Source: Blattabacterium cuenoti (lineage in GTDB: Bacteria; Bacteroidota; Bacteroidia; Flavobacteriales; Blattabacteriaceae). From it: 64,000 nt of DNA. The notes beneath the pieces were generated by a model that searched no databases, had not been told where the DNA came from, and saw only the letters and a program-made list of their open reading frames with translations. Of this stretch, positions 35,733 to 45,583 are shown piece after piece. The translations under genes were made by a program, and so were the position numbers. Numbering within the stretch: position 1 is the first letter of the stretch; the number at the start of each line of letters is the position of its first letter. The DNA is taken from contig NZ_CP059203.1 in assembly GCF_014251955.1 (NCBI RefSeq), forward strand, positions 361,895 through 425,894, read 5' to 3'.

Positions 35733-36122
35733 TTAAACTCTTCTTCTTTTAGGAGGACGACATCCATTATGCGGTAATGGAGTAATATCTTTTATTAATG
35801 TAACTACAATTCCAGAATTACTTAACGCGCGGATTGCAGCATCTCTCCCAGATCCTGGGCCTTTTACTTTAACTTCTACTTTTTTTATTCCAGCATTTAA
35901 TCCTTCTTTTGCTACATTTTCTGCCGCCATTTGAGCTGCATAAGGAGTATTTTTTTTGGATCCTTTAAAATTCATTTTTCCAGCAGAAGACCAAGCGATT
36001 ACATCCCCTTTTTTATTCGTTAAAGTAATAATAATGTTATTAAAAGTAGATTGTATATGAGCTTCTCCAAATGAATCTACTACAACTGATCTTTTTTTTT
36101 TCCCGGATGATGATTTCCCCAT
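35733..36122 (-). CDS. rpsK: 30S ribosomal protein S11
   Basis: Platform protein of the small subunit near the mRNA exit. Seen: [57 protein letters not shown] and the carboxy end [15 protein letters not shown]. 129 residues with a lysine-rich amino tail. It follows rpsM by 9 bases. Confidence 0.97.
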   Translation of the reverse strand: MGKSSSGKKKRSVVVDSFGEAHIQSTFNNIIITLTNKKGDVIAWSSAGKMNFKGSKKNTPYAAQMAAENVAKEGLNAGIKKVEVKVKGPGSGRDAAIRALSNSGIVVTLIKDITPLPHNGCRPPKRRRV

Positions 36123-36131
36123 TTTTATATT

Positions 36132-36509
36132 TTATTTTGTTGCTTTTTTCTTATTAGCTACAGTTTTTCTTCTTCCTTTTTTAGTTCTACAATTATTTTT
36201 AGTTTTTTGTCCTCTTAAAGGTAAACATTTTCTATGTCTAGTTCCTATATAACAACCAATATCCATTAATCTTTTAATATTCAACTGAGTTTCTGACCTT
36301 AATTCTCCTTCAATTTTTATATTATCTGATATATATTTTCTAATATTACTAATCTCTTCATCCGACCAATTCATTACTTTTTTATTTTCATTTATTTTAA
36401 CAGATAATAATATTGTTTTTGACAAACTTTTCCCTATTCCATATAAATAAGTAAGACCTATAACTCCCCTTTTAGATTTTGGAATATCTACACCCGAAAT
36501 TCTAGCCAT
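36132..36509 (-). CDS. rpsM: 30S ribosomal protein S13
   Basis: Head protein contacting tRNA and L5 across the subunit interface. Seen: [25 protein letters not shown] at the start, then [29 protein letters not shown], where bacterial S13 usually has [24 protein letters not shown]. 125 residues with a basic tail. Cysteines C71 and C94-like positions are unusual additions. 47 bases downstream of rpmJ. Confidence 0.96.
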   Translation of the reverse strand: MARISGVDIPKSKRGVIGLTYLYGIGKSLSKTILLSVKINENKKVMNWSDEEISNIRKYISDNIKIEGELRSETQLNIKRLMDIGCYIGTRHRKCLPLRGQKTKNNCRTKKGRRKTVANKKKATK

Positions 36510-36556
36510 AATTTTTTAAACTCACATTATTTTAATACCCAATATTATCTTAATTC

Positions 36557-36673
36557 TTAACCTTGTTTTTGTTTAAATCTTGGATGTTTTTTATTGATGA
36601 TACGCAAACGTCCTTTTCTGATAATAATTTTACAATTATTTGTCCTTTTTTTCAAAGAAGCTCTTACTTTCAT
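36557..36673 (-). CDS. rpmJ: 50S ribosomal protein L36
   Basis: 38-residue protein, too short for a standard reading-frame cut-off, read on the minus strand from ATG at 36671-36673: [20 protein letters not shown] then [18 protein letters not shown]. It has one cysteine where the zinc-binding form has three plus a histidine, so it is the zinc-free type usual in Bacteroidetes. It lies between infA (18 bases upstream) and rpsM, its normal place. Confidence 0.93.
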   Translation of the reverse strand: MKVRASLKKRTNNCKIIIRKGRLRIINKKHPRFKQKQG

Positions 36674-36691
36674 TTTTTTTTCGAAATTTAA

Positions 36692-36907
36692 TTAATATCT
36701 ATATGTAATTCTTCCTCTTTCCAAATCATAGGAAGACATTTCCAATCTTACTTTATCTCCTGGCAATATTTTTATATAATGCATTCTCATTTTTCCAGAA
36801 ATATGAGCTTTAACAATGCATCCATTTTCTAATTCAACACGAAACATTGCATTTGGTGATGATTCTATAATAGTTCCATCCACTTCAATATGCTTCTGTT
36901 TAGCCAT
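36692..36907 (-). CDS. infA: Translation initiation factor IF-1
   Basis: Small S1/OB-fold factor that covers the ribosomal A site during initiation. From [20 protein letters not shown] at 36907 it has 71 residues; a frame from 36919 would add MCLF and is unlikely. [41 protein letters not shown] (read in parts) and RGRITYRY are canonical. 68 bases after secY, before rpmJ. Confidence 0.96.
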   Translation of the reverse strand: MAKQKHIEVDGTIIESSPNAMFRVELENGCIVKAHISGKMRMHYIKILPGDKVRLEMSSYDLERGRITYRY

Positions 36908-36975
36908 AAACAAACACAATTATAATTACCAATCAATAAATATATATAAAAAAAACAAATAAAAACTATTAGAAA

Positions 36976-38409
36976 TTAATAGTTTTTATTTCTATTATTT
37001 CTTCTATTATTATATCTAAATTTACTATTTCTATTTTTTATTTTCATCATCATCAACCCATCATAATGATAATTTAACAAATAAATATCAACTTGTTGTA
37101 TGATATCTAAAATCACTCCAACTACAATTAATAGTGATGTTCCTCCATAAAACAATGCAAAATTTTGAGTAATTCCTATACGATAAACTATAGATGGTAA
37201 AATTGCAATAATAGCTAAAAGAATTGATCCAGGTATAGTTATATTAGATAAAACATGATCTATATATTCTGCGGTTTCTCTACCAGGTTTTATTTTTGGT
37301 ATATGACCTCCATTTCTTTTTAAATCATCAGCCATTTGATTCACTGGAATAGTAATAGCAGTATAAAAAAAAGTAAAAATTATTACTAATAAAAAAAAAG
37401 CAAAATTATACCATAATCCATAAATATCTTGAAAAAGATGAAAAAAACTTTTTATTTTATCACTGCTCACATAATCAGAAAAAGTTAATGGAAAAAGCAT
37501 AATAGCTTGAGAAAATATAATAGGCATAACTCCTGCTGCAGTCATTTTTAACGGAATATATTGATGTTTTTTTTGAATTAACTTGGAACTAGAACCTAAA
37601 GATTTATAATGTGAAACATATTGTACAGGAATTTTTCTAATTGCTTGTATAATAAGAATAGAAAAAAGAATAACTAATAACCATAATAAAAATTCAAAGA
37701 ATAAAACAATAAATCCTCTATTTCCAATTTCTACTTTAGAAAGTACTTCTTTGTAAATAGCATCTGGAAAACGAGCTATAATCCCAGACATGATAATTAA
37801 AGAAACTCCATTTCCTATTCCTTTATCCGTAATTTTATCCCCTAACCACATAGTAAATAAAGTTCCAGATGTTAATACTATGATTCCAATTAACCAAAAT
37901 AAAGTTTTTCCATAAAAAGTATTTATATTAATGAGATAAGTATTTGATAAAATAGATGAATAAGATGAAAATGGAATAAATTGTTGAGTTAGAGAAATCA
38001 GATATACAGGAGCTTGTATTAAGCATAACCCTAAAGTTAACCATCTAGTCATCAAACCAATTTGTTTTCTACCACTTTCTCCATCTTTTTGCAATCTTTG
38101 AAGATAAGGAATAACAATACACATTAATTGAATGATAATAGAAGCTGATATATAAGGCATAATTCCAAGTGCTAAAATAGAAGCCCTATTAAAAGCACCC
38201 CCAGTAAAAGAAGAAAGAATTTGTAGAAGGCCTTTAGATCCTGAATTTAAATTTTTTATAAAATCACTAATTCCTAAAGGGTTAATTCCAGGAATAGGGA
38301 TATATGATCCAAAACGATATACCAATAGAAAACTTAAAGTAATTATTATTTTTTTACGTAATTCTTTTGCATTCCAAATATTATGAAATGTGATTAAAAA
38401 ATTATTCAT
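36976..38409 (-). CDS. secY: Protein translocase subunit SecY
   Basis: Pore subunit of the Sec translocon in the inner membrane, with ten hydrophobic segments. Seen: FRFGSYIPIPGIN-type start (YRFGSYIPIPGI), plug region SGGAFNRASILALGIMPYISASIIIQLM (read in parts), GIGNGVSLIIMSGI, IPLKMTAAGVMPIIFSQ, the cytosolic loop DDLKRNGGHIPKIKPGRETAEY, and GGTSLLIVVGVILD. 477 residues. The tail after the last helix is unusually rich in N, R and K (about 20 residues). Between rplO (9 bases upstream) and infA. YidC at the right edge would be its insertion partner. Confidence 0.97.
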   Translation of the reverse strand: MNNFLITFHNIWNAKELRKKIIITLSFLLVYRFGSYIPIPGINPLGISDFIKNLNSGSKGLLQILSSFTGGAFNRASILALGIMPYISASIIIQLMCIVIPYLQRLQKDGESGRKQIGLMTRWLTLGLCLIQAPVYLISLTQQFIPFSSYSSILSNTYLININTFYGKTLFWLIGIIVLTSGTLFTMWLGDKITDKGIGNGVSLIIMSGIIARFPDAIYKEVLSKVEIGNRGFIVLFFEFLLWLLVILFSILIIQAIRKIPVQYVSHYKSLGSSSKLIQKKHQYIPLKMTAAGVMPIIFSQAIMLFPLTFSDYVSSDKIKSFFHLFQDIYGLWYNFAFFLLVIIFTFFYTAITIPVNQMADDLKRNGGHIPKIKPGRETAEYIDHVLSNITIPGSILLAIIAILPSIVYRIGITQNFALFYGGTSLLIVVGVILDIIQQVDIYLLNYHYDGLMMMKIKNRNSKFRYNNRRNNRNKNY

Positions 38410-38418
38410 GAATAATTT

Positions 38419-38877
38419 TTATTCCATAAATAAAACATCTCCACCTACTTTTTTTATGGAAGAAATAGCTTTTTTACTAAATTTATAAGCACAAATTTTC
38501 AATGGAGAGAGCAACTTCCCTCTTCCTAAAATTTTTATAAAATCATTTTTATTAATTAAATTATTGGATAATAAAACTTTTTTATCAATAATATTTTTTT
38601 CAGATATTTTTCCTCTCTCTACCAAATTTTGTAATGTTTCTAAATTAATACAAGAATATTTTTTTTTCTTTTTATTAAAGAATCCAAATTTAGGAATACG
38701 TCTTTGTATAGGCATCTGTCCACCTTCAAAACCAAATTTTTTGGAATAACCAGAACGAGATTTTGCCCCTTTATGTCCTCTTCCACAAGTCCCTCCTTTT
38801 CCAGAACCTTGACCTCTTCCTAATCTTAATTTTTTCTTATTCGATCCTTTACTTGGTTTTAAACAACCTAATATCAT
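38419..38877 (-). CDS. rplO: 50S ribosomal protein L15
   Basis: Late-assembly large-subunit protein. The glycine/lysine-rich amino part RLGRGQGSGKGGTCGRGHKGAKSR (read in parts) and the GFEGGQMPIQRRIPKFGFFNKKK block are diagnostic. 152 residues. It is only 17 bases after rpsE, so there is no room for rpmD (L30), which normally sits between them in Bacteroidetes and most bacteria. Confidence 0.96.
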   Translation of the reverse strand: MILGCLKPSKGSNKKKLRLGRGQGSGKGGTCGRGHKGAKSRSGYSKKFGFEGGQMPIQRRIPKFGFFNKKKKKYSCINLETLQNLVERGKISEKNIIDKKVLLSNNLINKNDFIKILGRGKLLSPLKICAYKFSKKAISSIKKVGGDVLFME

Positions 38878-38894
38878 AAAATTAAAATTTTATT

Positions 38895-39407
38895 TTATCC
38901 ACTATATACTTTTTTTATTGAAATACCTCTTTGTTTTGCAATTGTTTGTACGTCTCTTATACTACTTAATGCTTTAATAGTGGCTTTAATAACATTATGA
39001 GGATTAGATGATCCTTTAGATTTTGACAAAACATTTCTCAAACCTGCAGCTTCAAGAACAGCTTTTAAAGTCCCTCCAGCAATAATTCCAGTTCCATCAG
39101 AAGCTGGTTTTATAAGGATCCGAGCTCCTCCATATTTTGCTTCTTGTTCATGAGGAATAGTTCCATTAGATATACATACTTTACATAAACTCTTTTTTGC
39201 TTTTTCTCCTGCTTTATGAATAGCATCAGGAGCTTCTTTAGATTTTCCAAATCCATATCCTACCATTCCTTTTTCATTTCCTTTAATGACAATAGCACTA
39301 AAACTAAAATATCTTCTTCCTTTTGTAACTTTGCAAACTCTAGTAACTCCTACTAATTTTTCTCTTAGTTCTACTGATATATTTCTTCCTTTTTTTTTCT
39401 TTTCCAT
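38895..39407 (-). CDS. rpsE: 30S ribosomal protein S5
   Basis: Small-subunit protein with roles in fidelity and mRNA helicase activity at the entry site. Seen: EKLVGVTRVCKVTKGRRYFSFSAIV, VGYGFGKSKEAPDAIHKAGEKAKK, then ARILIKPASDGTGIIAGGTLKAVLEAAGL. 170 residues. 44 bases after rplR. Confidence 0.97.
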   Translation of the reverse strand: MEKKKKGRNISVELREKLVGVTRVCKVTKGRRYFSFSAIVIKGNEKGMVGYGFGKSKEAPDAIHKAGEKAKKSLCKVCISNGTIPHEQEAKYGGARILIKPASDGTGIIAGGTLKAVLEAAGLRNVLSKSKGSSNPHNVIKATIKALSSIRDVQTIAKQRGISIKKVYSG

Positions 39408-39451
39408 ATTAATTAATAATATTTTCCATACTTAATTAAGATTATATTTTT

Positions 39452-39787
39452 TTAAAATTTTAATCCCGTTTCCCTAATTCCTTCTACTAAAGATTTTACT
39501 CTTCCATGATATAAATATCTTCCTTTATCAAAAACAGCTTTTTTTATATTTAATAATGTTTTTACTTTTTTTCCAAAAAGTTTTCCTACTTCATTAGATA
39601 ACTCCATTTTTGTTTTTTTTTCCTTTTGAAAAATTTTTTCTCTTGAAGAAGAAGAAACTAAAGTTTTTCCAGAAGTATCATCTATCATTTGTACATAAAT
39701 AGATTTATTACTTCTAAAAACAGATATTCTAGGTTTATTAGAATTTCCAAAAACTTTTCTCAAATTTTTAATTTTTTTGTTTCTCAT
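39452..39787 (-). CDS. rplR: 50S ribosomal protein L18
   Basis: 5S rRNA-binding protein of the central protuberance. Seen: RISVFRSNKSIYVQMIDDTSGKTLVSSSS, a shortened helix EVGKLFGKKVKTL, and FDKGRYLYHGRVKSLVEGIRETGLKF. 111 residues, slightly shorter than usual. 41 bases after rplF. Confidence 0.95.
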   Translation of the reverse strand: MRNKKIKNLRKVFGNSNKPRISVFRSNKSIYVQMIDDTSGKTLVSSSSREKIFQKEKKTKMELSNEVGKLFGKKVKTLLNIKKAVFDKGRYLYHGRVKSLVEGIRETGLKF

Positions 39788-39828
39788 ATCAAATATAAAA
39801 ATTAATACTAAAATTAATTTTTTATAAA

Positions 39829-40377
39829 CTAAACGGATTTTCCTGTTTTTCTACGAACATTTTCTTTTAAATATCTAATTCCCTTCCCTTTATAAGGTTC
39901 TGGTTTTCTAAATGATCGTATTTTTGCTGCAATCATTCCTAAAAGTTGTTTATCATAGGATTTTAAAATAAGAATAGGATTTTTCCCTTTTTCTATTTTT
40001 GTTTCCATATAAATTTCCTTGGGAATTTTCATCATAATATTATGAGAAAACCCTAAATTTAATTCCAATATTTCTCCATAATTAGAAACTTTATATCCAA
40101 TTCCTACTAACTCCAATTCTTTTTGAAATCCTTCAGAAACACCTTTTACCATATTATTAATTAATACACGATATAAACCATGTAAAGATTTAGACTTTTT
40201 ATCTTCTTGATTTCTAATCAAAATCAATTTTTTATTCTTGTGAAAGATTAACTTAATTTGATCAGGAATTTTTAAATATAAAGAACCTAATCTTCCTTTA
40301 ATAAAAATTTCATTATTTACAATTTCTATTTGTACATTTTCAGGGAAAAAAATTGGATTATTCCCAATTCTAGACAT
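39829..40377 (-). CDS. rplF: 50S ribosomal protein L6
   Basis: Binds 23S rRNA near the GTPase centre. Two homologous domains: MSRIGNNPIFFPENVQIEIVNN first, LHGLYRVLINNMVKGVSEGFQKELELVGIGYK in the middle, then the conserved end ISSFRKPEPYKGKGIRYLKE-type block (IRSFRKPEPYKGKGIRYLKE). 182 residues. 31 bases after rpsH. Confidence 0.96.
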   Translation of the reverse strand: MSRIGNNPIFFPENVQIEIVNNEIFIKGRLGSLYLKIPDQIKLIFHKNKKLILIRNQEDKKSKSLHGLYRVLINNMVKGVSEGFQKELELVGIGYKVSNYGEILELNLGFSHNIMMKIPKEIYMETKIEKGKNPILILKSYDKQLLGMIAAKIRSFRKPEPYKGKGIRYLKENVRRKTGKSV

Positions 40378-40408
40378 ATTATTTTATTATTATTAAAAAA
40401 TATTTTAA

Positions 40409-40804
40409 TTAATAGACATAACATAACACTTCTCCTCCTAATTTTCTCTTTCTTGCTTGTTTATCTGTCATCACACCATAAGATGTAGAAATAATAGAAA
40501 TTCCTAATCCATTTAATACACGAGGAAGATTTTTGTATTTAGAATATCTCCTTAATCCTGGTTTGCTTATTCGAATTATTTTTTGAATAACAGATATTTT
40601 TTCTTGATAATATTTTAAAGCAATTTTTATAAATTTTTTGTTTTCTTTTATTTCTAATTTATAATCCAATATATATCCACTTTCCAACAATACTTTAGTA
40701 AGTTCCTTTTTTAATTTAGAAAATGGAACTTCTAAAAGTTTATGTTTTGCAAGACAAGCATTTCTAATTCTAGTCAAAAAATCAGAAATAGGATCTATAT
40801 TCAT
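40409..40804 (-). CDS. rpsH: 30S ribosomal protein S8
   Basis: Central 16S rRNA-binding protein; in other bacteria it also represses the spc operon. Seen: DPISDFLTRIRNACLAKHKLLEVPFSKLK, then RISKPGLRRYSKYKNLPRVLNGLGISIISTS and GVMTDKQARKRKLGGEVLCYVY at the end. 131 residues. 19 bases after rpsN. Confidence 0.97.
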   Translation of the reverse strand: MNIDPISDFLTRIRNACLAKHKLLEVPFSKLKKELTKVLLESGYILDYKLEIKENKKFIKIALKYYQEKISVIQKIIRISKPGLRRYSKYKNLPRVLNGLGISIISTSYGVMTDKQARKRKLGGEVLCYVY

Positions 40805-40823
40805 AATACAATAAAAATTATCA

Positions 40824-41093
40824 TTACCAACTAGCTTTTTTTACTCCAGGAATAAGTCCTTGAGAAACCATATTTCTAAAAACAATTCTAGATATTCCAA
40901 ATTGCCTCATGTATCCTCTACATCTCCCTGTAATAGAACATCTATTTCTCAAACGGACTGGAGAAGCATTTCTGGGGAGTTTTTGAAGAAGTTCATAATT
41001 TTTGGAATCCTTTAAAAACTTACGTTTATTTGCATATTTTAAAACTATTTTTTCTCTTTTTTTTTGTCTTGCCTTTACAGATTCTTTAGCCAT
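40824..41093 (-). CDS. rpsN: 30S ribosomal protein S14
   Basis: Head protein near the decoding region. From [20 protein letters not shown] at 41093 it has 89 residues; the longer frame to 41141 runs back into rplE and is unlikely. [31 protein letters not shown] and [14 protein letters not shown] are canonical. No CxxC zinc motif, so the zinc-free long form. 13 bases after rplE. Confidence 0.95.
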   Translation of the reverse strand: MAKESVKARQKKREKIVLKYANKRKFLKDSKNYELLQKLPRNASPVRLRNRCSITGRCRGYMRQFGISRIVFRNMVSQGLIPGVKKASW

Positions 41094-41106
41094 TTTTTTT
41101 AAAAAT

Positions 41107-41670
41107 TTATTTATTTTTAGTAGTAATAAATGGTATTCCAAAATAAGATAAAAGATATTTAGCTTCTATATCATTTTTAGCAGAAGTAACAAATGTAATA
41201 TTCATTCCCATATTTTTCTTAATTTTATCAATATCAATCTCAGGATAAATGATTTGCTCATGAATTCCCATATTATAATTTCCATAACCATCAAAACTAC
41301 TGGATTTTACTCCCATAAAATCTCTTACTCTAGGTAAGGAAACATTGATCAATCTTTCCAAAAATTCATACATTTTCATTCTTCGCAAAGTAACTTTCAC
41401 TCCTATAGCCATTCCTTTTCTAAGTTTAAATCCAGATTCATCGTGTTTTGAATAACAAAAAATAGCTTTTTGTCCGACAATAGATGTTATTTCATTCATA
41501 GAATGATCTATTATTTTTTTATCATCAAATACAGAAGATCCAACTCCTTGATGAATAACAATTTTTTTTAGTTTAGGAACTTCCATAACAGAATGATATC
41601 CAAACTTCTTTACAAAAGAAGGAATAATTTCATTTTCATATAATTTTTTTAAATTAGGATAATCAACCAT
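41107..41670 (-). CDS. rplE: 50S ribosomal protein L5
   Basis: 5S rRNA-binding central-protuberance protein. Seen: [50 protein letters not shown] (read as [18 protein letters not shown]), [35 protein letters not shown]. 187 residues. Its first 8 bases overlap the end of the shortened rplX, a translational-coupling arrangement. Confidence 0.96.
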   Translation of the reverse strand: MVDYPNLKKLYENEIIPSFVKKFGYHSVMEVPKLKKIVIHQGVGSSVFDDKKIIDHSMNEITSIVGQKAIFCYSKHDESGFKLRKGMAIGVKVTLRRMKMYEFLERLINVSLPRVRDFMGVKSSSFDGYGNYNMGIHEQIIYPEIDIDKIKKNMGMNITFVTSAKNDIEAKYLLSYFGIPFITTKNK

Positions 41671-41884
41671 GACTTTCCTTTTTCAAATTAGACAAGTGTA
41701 TAGGTAATTCTTTTTTGATAATTTCTCCTTTGGGTTTTTCTGCACTAGGTTTTATATGTTTTTTAACTATATTTATACCTTGTACAATAACTTTACTTCT
41801 TCTAGGAAAAACTTTTAATACAATTCCTGTATTTCCTTTATAGTTTCCTGACAAAATAAAAACTTTATCACCTTTTTTTATCAT
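41663..41884 (-). CDS. rplX: 50S ribosomal protein L24 (short)
   Basis: KOW-domain protein that starts large-subunit assembly. Seen: IKKGDKVFILSGNYKGNTGIVLKVFPRRSKVIVQGINIVKKH, then KPSAEKPKGEIIKKELPIHLSNL. Only 73 residues, against about 100-106 in most bacteria: the carboxy-terminal strand region (usually VMLIDP ... followed by the RVG-type tail) is missing. The reading frame ends in TGA within the first codons of rplE. The KOW core is intact, so the protein is probably functional. Confidence 0.93.
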   Translation of the reverse strand: MIKKGDKVFILSGNYKGNTGIVLKVFPRRSKVIVQGINIVKKHIKPSAEKPKGEIIKKELPIHLSNLKKESHG

Positions 41885-41916
41885 AATATCATAAAAAAAT
41901 ATTAATAATTTTTATA

Positions 41917-42288
41917 TTATAAAACTTCTTGTGCCAAAGAAATAATTTTCATATACTCTTTATCTCTCAACTCTCTAGCTACAGGACCAAAAACTCTAGT
42001 TCCCATCATTTCTCCTGATGGATTAATAAGAACACAGGCATTATCATCAAAGCTAATATATGATCCATCTTTTCTTCTTGTTCTTTTTTTTGTTCTTATA
42101 ACTATGCCTTTAAAAATTTGACCCTTTTTCACAAGGGTTCCACCTGAAATAGCCGATTTAATTGTAACAACTATAGAATCTCCTAATGAAGCATATCTTT
42201 TTTTTGTTCCACCTAAAACTCTAATCACTAATACTTCTTTAGCTCCTGTGTTATCTGATACTTTGCATATAGATTCTTGTTGTAACAT
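41917..42288 (-). CDS. rplN: 50S ribosomal protein L14
   Basis: Intersubunit-bridge protein. Seen: [36 protein letters not shown], then [29 protein letters not shown] block and [31 protein letters not shown] at the end. 123 residues, near-consensus. 18 bases after rpsQ. Confidence 0.97.
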   Translation of the reverse strand: MLQQESICKVSDNTGAKEVLVIRVLGGTKKRYASLGDSIVVTIKSAISGGTLVKKGQIFKGIVIRTKKRTRRKDGSYISFDDNACVLINPSGEMMGTRVFGPVARELRDKEYMKIISLAQEVL

Positions 42289-42306
42289 ATCAAAAATTTA
42301 ATAATT

Positions 42307-42594
42307 TTATAAAATTGAAACTAATCTCCAACATTTATTTTTGCTTATAGGACGTGTTTCCATAATACTCACATAATCTCCTTTTTTAGAAATATTTTTT
42401 TCATCATGAACCATATATTTTTTTCTTTTCAAAATGCTTTTTCCGTAATATTTATGTTTTACTTTTTTAATTTCAGAAACAATAATAGTTTTATTCATTT
42501 TATCACTTATTACTATTCCTTTTCTTTGTTTTCTAACATTCCTACTACTATTGATAAACGATTCTTGATTATTATGATTCTTTTTTTTGATCAT
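42307..42594 (-). CDS. rpsQ: 30S ribosomal protein S17
   Basis: OB-fold primary assembly protein of the small subunit. The core reads [21 protein letters not shown], then [34 protein letters not shown]. 95 residues, with about 18 extra asparagine- and lysine-rich residues before the family start; the start at 42594 makes it overlap rpmC by 23 bases, and no closer in-frame ATG exists before the core. Confidence 0.94.
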   Translation of the reverse strand: MIKKKNHNNQESFINSSRNVRKQRKGIVISDKMNKTIIVSEIKKVKHKYYGKSILKRKKYMVHDEKNISKKGDYVSIMETRPISKNKCWRLVSIL

Positions 42595-42784
42595 TTATTT
42601 TTCTTTTATTCAATTCAGTTTTTAATCTTGCAATATCTTTTCTTAACATTCTAATTTCCATAGGATTTTTTTTTAATCCTATTAAAGGATGATACATTTT
42701 TATAAATTGAAAATTTTTTTCTTTAATTTTTATATTTTCTTTTATTTCCTCTAAAGAAAAAACCTTAATATCTGAAAATTTCAT
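42572..42784 (-). CDS. rpmC: 50S ribosomal protein L29
   Basis: Two-helix protein at the exit tunnel, docking site for SRP and trigger factor. [19 protein letters not shown] matches the family start, and the second helix [28 protein letters not shown] is diagnostic (PxxIRxxRrxIARxxT). 70 residues. Between rplP (24 bases upstream) and rpsQ. Confidence 0.93.
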   Translation of the reverse strand: MKFSDIKVFSLEEIKENIKIKEKNFQFIKMYHPLIGLKKNPMEIRMLRKDIARLKTELNKRKINDQKKES

Positions 42785-42808
42785 GTTTTTATATATATAA
42801 AACTTTTT

Positions 42809-43231
42809 TTAGTTCAAATTAAAAACTGAAAAAATAAACTTCATTTTTATGGGAAGTTTTTGAGCTGCTAATCTTAATGCTTCTTTAGCTATTTTCATAG
42901 AAACTCCATCAATCTCAAATAAAATTCTTCCAGGTTTTACCACAGAAACCCAAAATTCCACAGGCCCTTTTCCTTTTCCCATACGTACTTCTTGTGGTTT
43001 TTTCGTAGCAGGTTTATCTGGAAAAATATTGATCCATAATTTTCCTTCTCTTTTCATATATCTTGTAGCAGCTACACGAGCTGATTCCAATTGTCTAGAT
43101 GTTATCCATGCTCCTTCCAAAGCTTTTATTCCATACAATCCTCTTGAAAGAAAAATTCCTTTTTTAGAATTTCCACGTATACGTCCTTTTTGTTTTTTCT
43201 TATATTTTGTTTTCTTTGGTTGTTGTAACAT
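42809..43231 (-). CDS. rplP: 50S ribosomal protein L16
   Basis: Lines the A-site tRNA path. Seen: [60 protein letters not shown] (read in parts), then [27 protein letters not shown], with the arginine-glycine loop replaced by KGKG. 140 residues. 15 bases after rpsC. Confidence 0.96.
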   Translation of the reverse strand: MLQQPKKTKYKKKQKGRIRGNSKKGIFLSRGLYGIKALEGAWITSRQLESARVAATRYMKREGKLWINIFPDKPATKKPQEVRMGKGKGPVEFWVSVVKPGRILFEIDGVSMKIAKEALRLAAQKLPIKMKFIFSVFNLN

Positions 43232-43246
43232 AATACAATAAAAAAT

Positions 43247-43954
43247 TTATAATTTTTTTTTTCTAAAAAAAGAAGATTTATTTCTTTGTTTTTTTTGTAT
43301 TATTCCTCCTTCTAAAAATGGAGATAATTCTCTTTTTCCATAAACTTCTCCTTTCATAATCCAAACTTTTACTCCTATACTTCCATAAATAGTATGAGCT
43401 ACTTCCATATGATAATCCACATCCGCACGAAAAGTTCCAAGAGAAATTCTGCCTTCTTTATAAGATTCACATCTAGCCATTTCTACTCCATTTAAACGAC
43501 CAGACATTTGTATTTTTATTCCTTGAGCATTCATTCTCATTGCAGAAAGAATAGATAATTTTATTGCTTTTTTATAAGATATTCGATTTTCTAATTGTCT
43601 AACCAATCCTTTAGAAACTAAAGTTGCGTCCAATTCAGGACGTTTGACTTCAGAGATATTTATTTGAACTTCTTTTCTAGTTAATTTTTTCAATTCCTTT
43701 CTAACCGTATCAACTTCATCTCCTCTTTTTCCTATAACAATAGCGGGTCTTGAAGTTCTAATAGTTATAGTAATAAATTTTAAAGTTCTTTCTATAAAAA
43801 TTCTAGAAATAATTCCTTTTGGAAATCGTGCTTCTATATATCTTCTTACTTTAAAATCTTCCTGTATTCTATCTCTATAATTATTACACCAACTAGATTG
43901 CCAACCCATAATAATTCCTAAACGATTTACAATTGGATTTGTTTTTTGCCCCAT
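43247..43954 (-). CDS. rpsC: 30S ribosomal protein S3
   Basis: KH-domain protein at the mRNA entry. Seen: [21 protein letters not shown] at the start, KH motif in [22 protein letters not shown] near residues 63-84, then the carboxy domain [32 protein letters not shown]. 235 residues with a basic tail ended by an A10 run (T10 at 43253-43262 on the plus strand) just before the stop, so slippage there would be nearly harmless. Confidence 0.96.
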   Translation of the reverse strand: MGQKTNPIVNRLGIIMGWQSSWCNNYRDRIQEDFKVRRYIEARFPKGIISRIFIERTLKFITITIRTSRPAIVIGKRGDEVDTVRKELKKLTRKEVQINISEVKRPELDATLVSKGLVRQLENRISYKKAIKLSILSAMRMNAQGIKIQMSGRLNGVEMARCESYKEGRISLGTFRADVDYHMEVAHTIYGSIGVKVWIMKGEVYGKRELSPFLEGGIIQKKQRNKSSFFRKKKL

Positions 43955-44020
43955 ATCATGGTTATTTTTTTATTATATTTTCCATTTGAACTTTTTTTAT
44001 CAATTTGATTCTCTTTTTGT

Positions 44021-44428
44021 TTATCTATTTTGTTTATCTAAAATAATAATAACATTACTTGATCTTTTTCTAATTCTGTGGCCTCGACCTTGAGGAACAG
44101 GACGTAATCTTTTTAATGTCTTTCCTTGATTAACTCTAATATTTTTTATATATAAAGAGTTCGATAAACTTCTATTATTAAGAGAAAATTCTTCTTTTTT
44201 CATATATTTTTTATTCCAATTAGATAATGAAGAAAGAATTAATTTTTTTATAAAAATAGAAATACTAGATTTAGAACTATATTTTAAGATATCTAAAGCT
44301 TCTTGTATTTTTTTAGATTTAATTAAATCTGTTACCAACCTTATTTTTCTTGGAGACCTACGAATTCCATTTAATGAAGCCGAAATAGTAGTAGAGATAT
44401 TCTTTTCTTCTTTTTTTTTTCTGCTCAT
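44021..44428 (-). CDS. rplV: 50S ribosomal protein L22
   Basis: Exit-tunnel protein. Seen: ISASLNGIRRSPRKIRLVTDLIKSKKIQEALDIL, then IKNIRVNQGKTLKRLRPVPQGRGHRIRKRSSNVIIIL. 135 residues with a short charged amino extension containing an A10 tract (T10 at 44411-44420) within the first codons. 30 bases after rpsS. Confidence 0.95.
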   Translation of the reverse strand: MSRKKKEEKNISTTISASLNGIRRSPRKIRLVTDLIKSKKIQEALDILKYSSKSSISIFIKKLILSSLSNWNKKYMKKEEFSLNNRSLSNSLYIKNIRVNQGKTLKRLRPVPQGRGHRIRKRSSNVIIILDKQNR

Positions 44429-44458
44429 TTTTTTTTTAATTAATCTCTTAGAGAAAAC

Positions 44459-44743
44459 CTAATTTTTCATTTTCAACTTATTTTTAGATCCAGCATGTCC
44501 TCTAAAAGTACGTGTAGGTGCAAATTCCCCTAACTTATGTCCAATCATATTTTCTGTAACATATACATTAATAAATTGTCTTCCATTATGAACAGAAAAA
44601 GTTTGTCCAACAAAATCTGGTAAAATAGTTGATGGTCTTGACCATGTTTTGATAATAGTTTTTTTTTCAGATTTTATGTTATTTAAAACTTTATTGTATA
44701 ATGTATGTGATACATATGGTCCTTTTTTTAAAGATCTAGCCAT
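44459..44743 (-). CDS. rpsS: 30S ribosomal protein S19
   Basis: Head protein pairing with S13. Seen: [71 protein letters not shown] (read in parts). 94 residues, near-consensus. 9 bases after rplB. Confidence 0.97.
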   Translation of the reverse strand: MARSLKKGPYVSHTLYNKVLNNIKSEKKTIIKTWSRPSTILPDFVGQTFSVHNGRQFINVYVTENMIGHKLGEFAPTRTFRGHAGSKNKLKMKN

Positions 44744-44752
44744 AATAATTAA

Positions 44753-45583
44753 TTATTTTTTTCTTTTTCTCCGTTGCAAAATATATTTATCTGAATGTTT
44801 CTTTTTAGAACGTGTTCTAAATCCTTTAGAAGGAAATCCTTTTCTACTTCTAGGAATTCCTCCAGATGCTTTTCCTTCACCTCCTCCCATTGGATGATCT
44901 ACCGGATTCATAGCAACTCCTCTCGTTCTAGGTCTCCTACCTAAATGACGATTTGTTCCTGCTTTTCCATACATTTCTAATTGATGATCAGGATTAGAAA
45001 CAATTCCAATAGTTGCCATGCAAGTAATCATAATCATTTTTACTTCTCCAGAAGGAAATTTTACAGTTGCATATTTTCCATCTTTTGCAAATAATTGAGC
45101 ATAAGATCCTGCACTTCTTGCTATTTTTGCACCTTGTCCAGGTCTAATTTCTATACAAGAAATATTAGTTCCTAAAGGAATTTCGCTTAAAAAAGTAGAA
45201 TTTCCTATATTAAAAGGAATTTTATATCCTGAAATAATTTCCTGTCCTATTTTAAATCCATCCATAGCAATAATATATCTTTTTTCTCCATCTTTATAAT
45301 GAACTAATGCAATAAAAGAAGATCTATTAGGATCATACTCTATAGATTTTACAATAGCTGATACTCCAAATTTTCTTCTTTTAAAATCAATGATACGATA
45401 TCTTTTCTTATGTCCACCTCCAAAATAACGCATAGTCATTTTTCCAGAATTATTTCTTCCTCCAGATTTACATTTTCCTTTTGACAAAGATTTTTCAGGA
45501 GAAGAAACAGTAATTTGATCAAATCTATTTACAACTTTAAATCTTTGACTTGGTGTTATCGGTTTTAATTTTCTAACTGACAT
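44753..45583 (-). CDS. rplB: 50S ribosomal protein L2
   Basis: 23S rRNA protein needed for peptidyl transfer and subunit joining. Seen: [22 protein letters not shown] near residues 42-63, the [22 protein letters not shown] block, and the conserved end [20 protein letters not shown] with the peptidyl-transferase histidine. 276 residues. Its start overlaps the end of rplW by 11 bases. Confidence 0.97.
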   Translation of the reverse strand: MSVRKLKPITPSQRFKVVNRFDQITVSSPEKSLSKGKCKSGGRNNSGKMTMRYFGGGHKKRYRIIDFKRRKFGVSAIVKSIEYDPNRSSFIALVHYKDGEKRYIIAMDGFKIGQEIISGYKIPFNIGNSTFLSEIPLGTNISCIEIRPGQGAKIARSAGSYAQLFAKDGKYATVKFPSGEVKMIMITCMATIGIVSNPDHQLEMYGKAGTNRHLGRRPRTRGVAMNPVDHPMGGGEGKASGGIPRSRKGFPSKGFRTRSKKKHSDKYILQRRKRKK

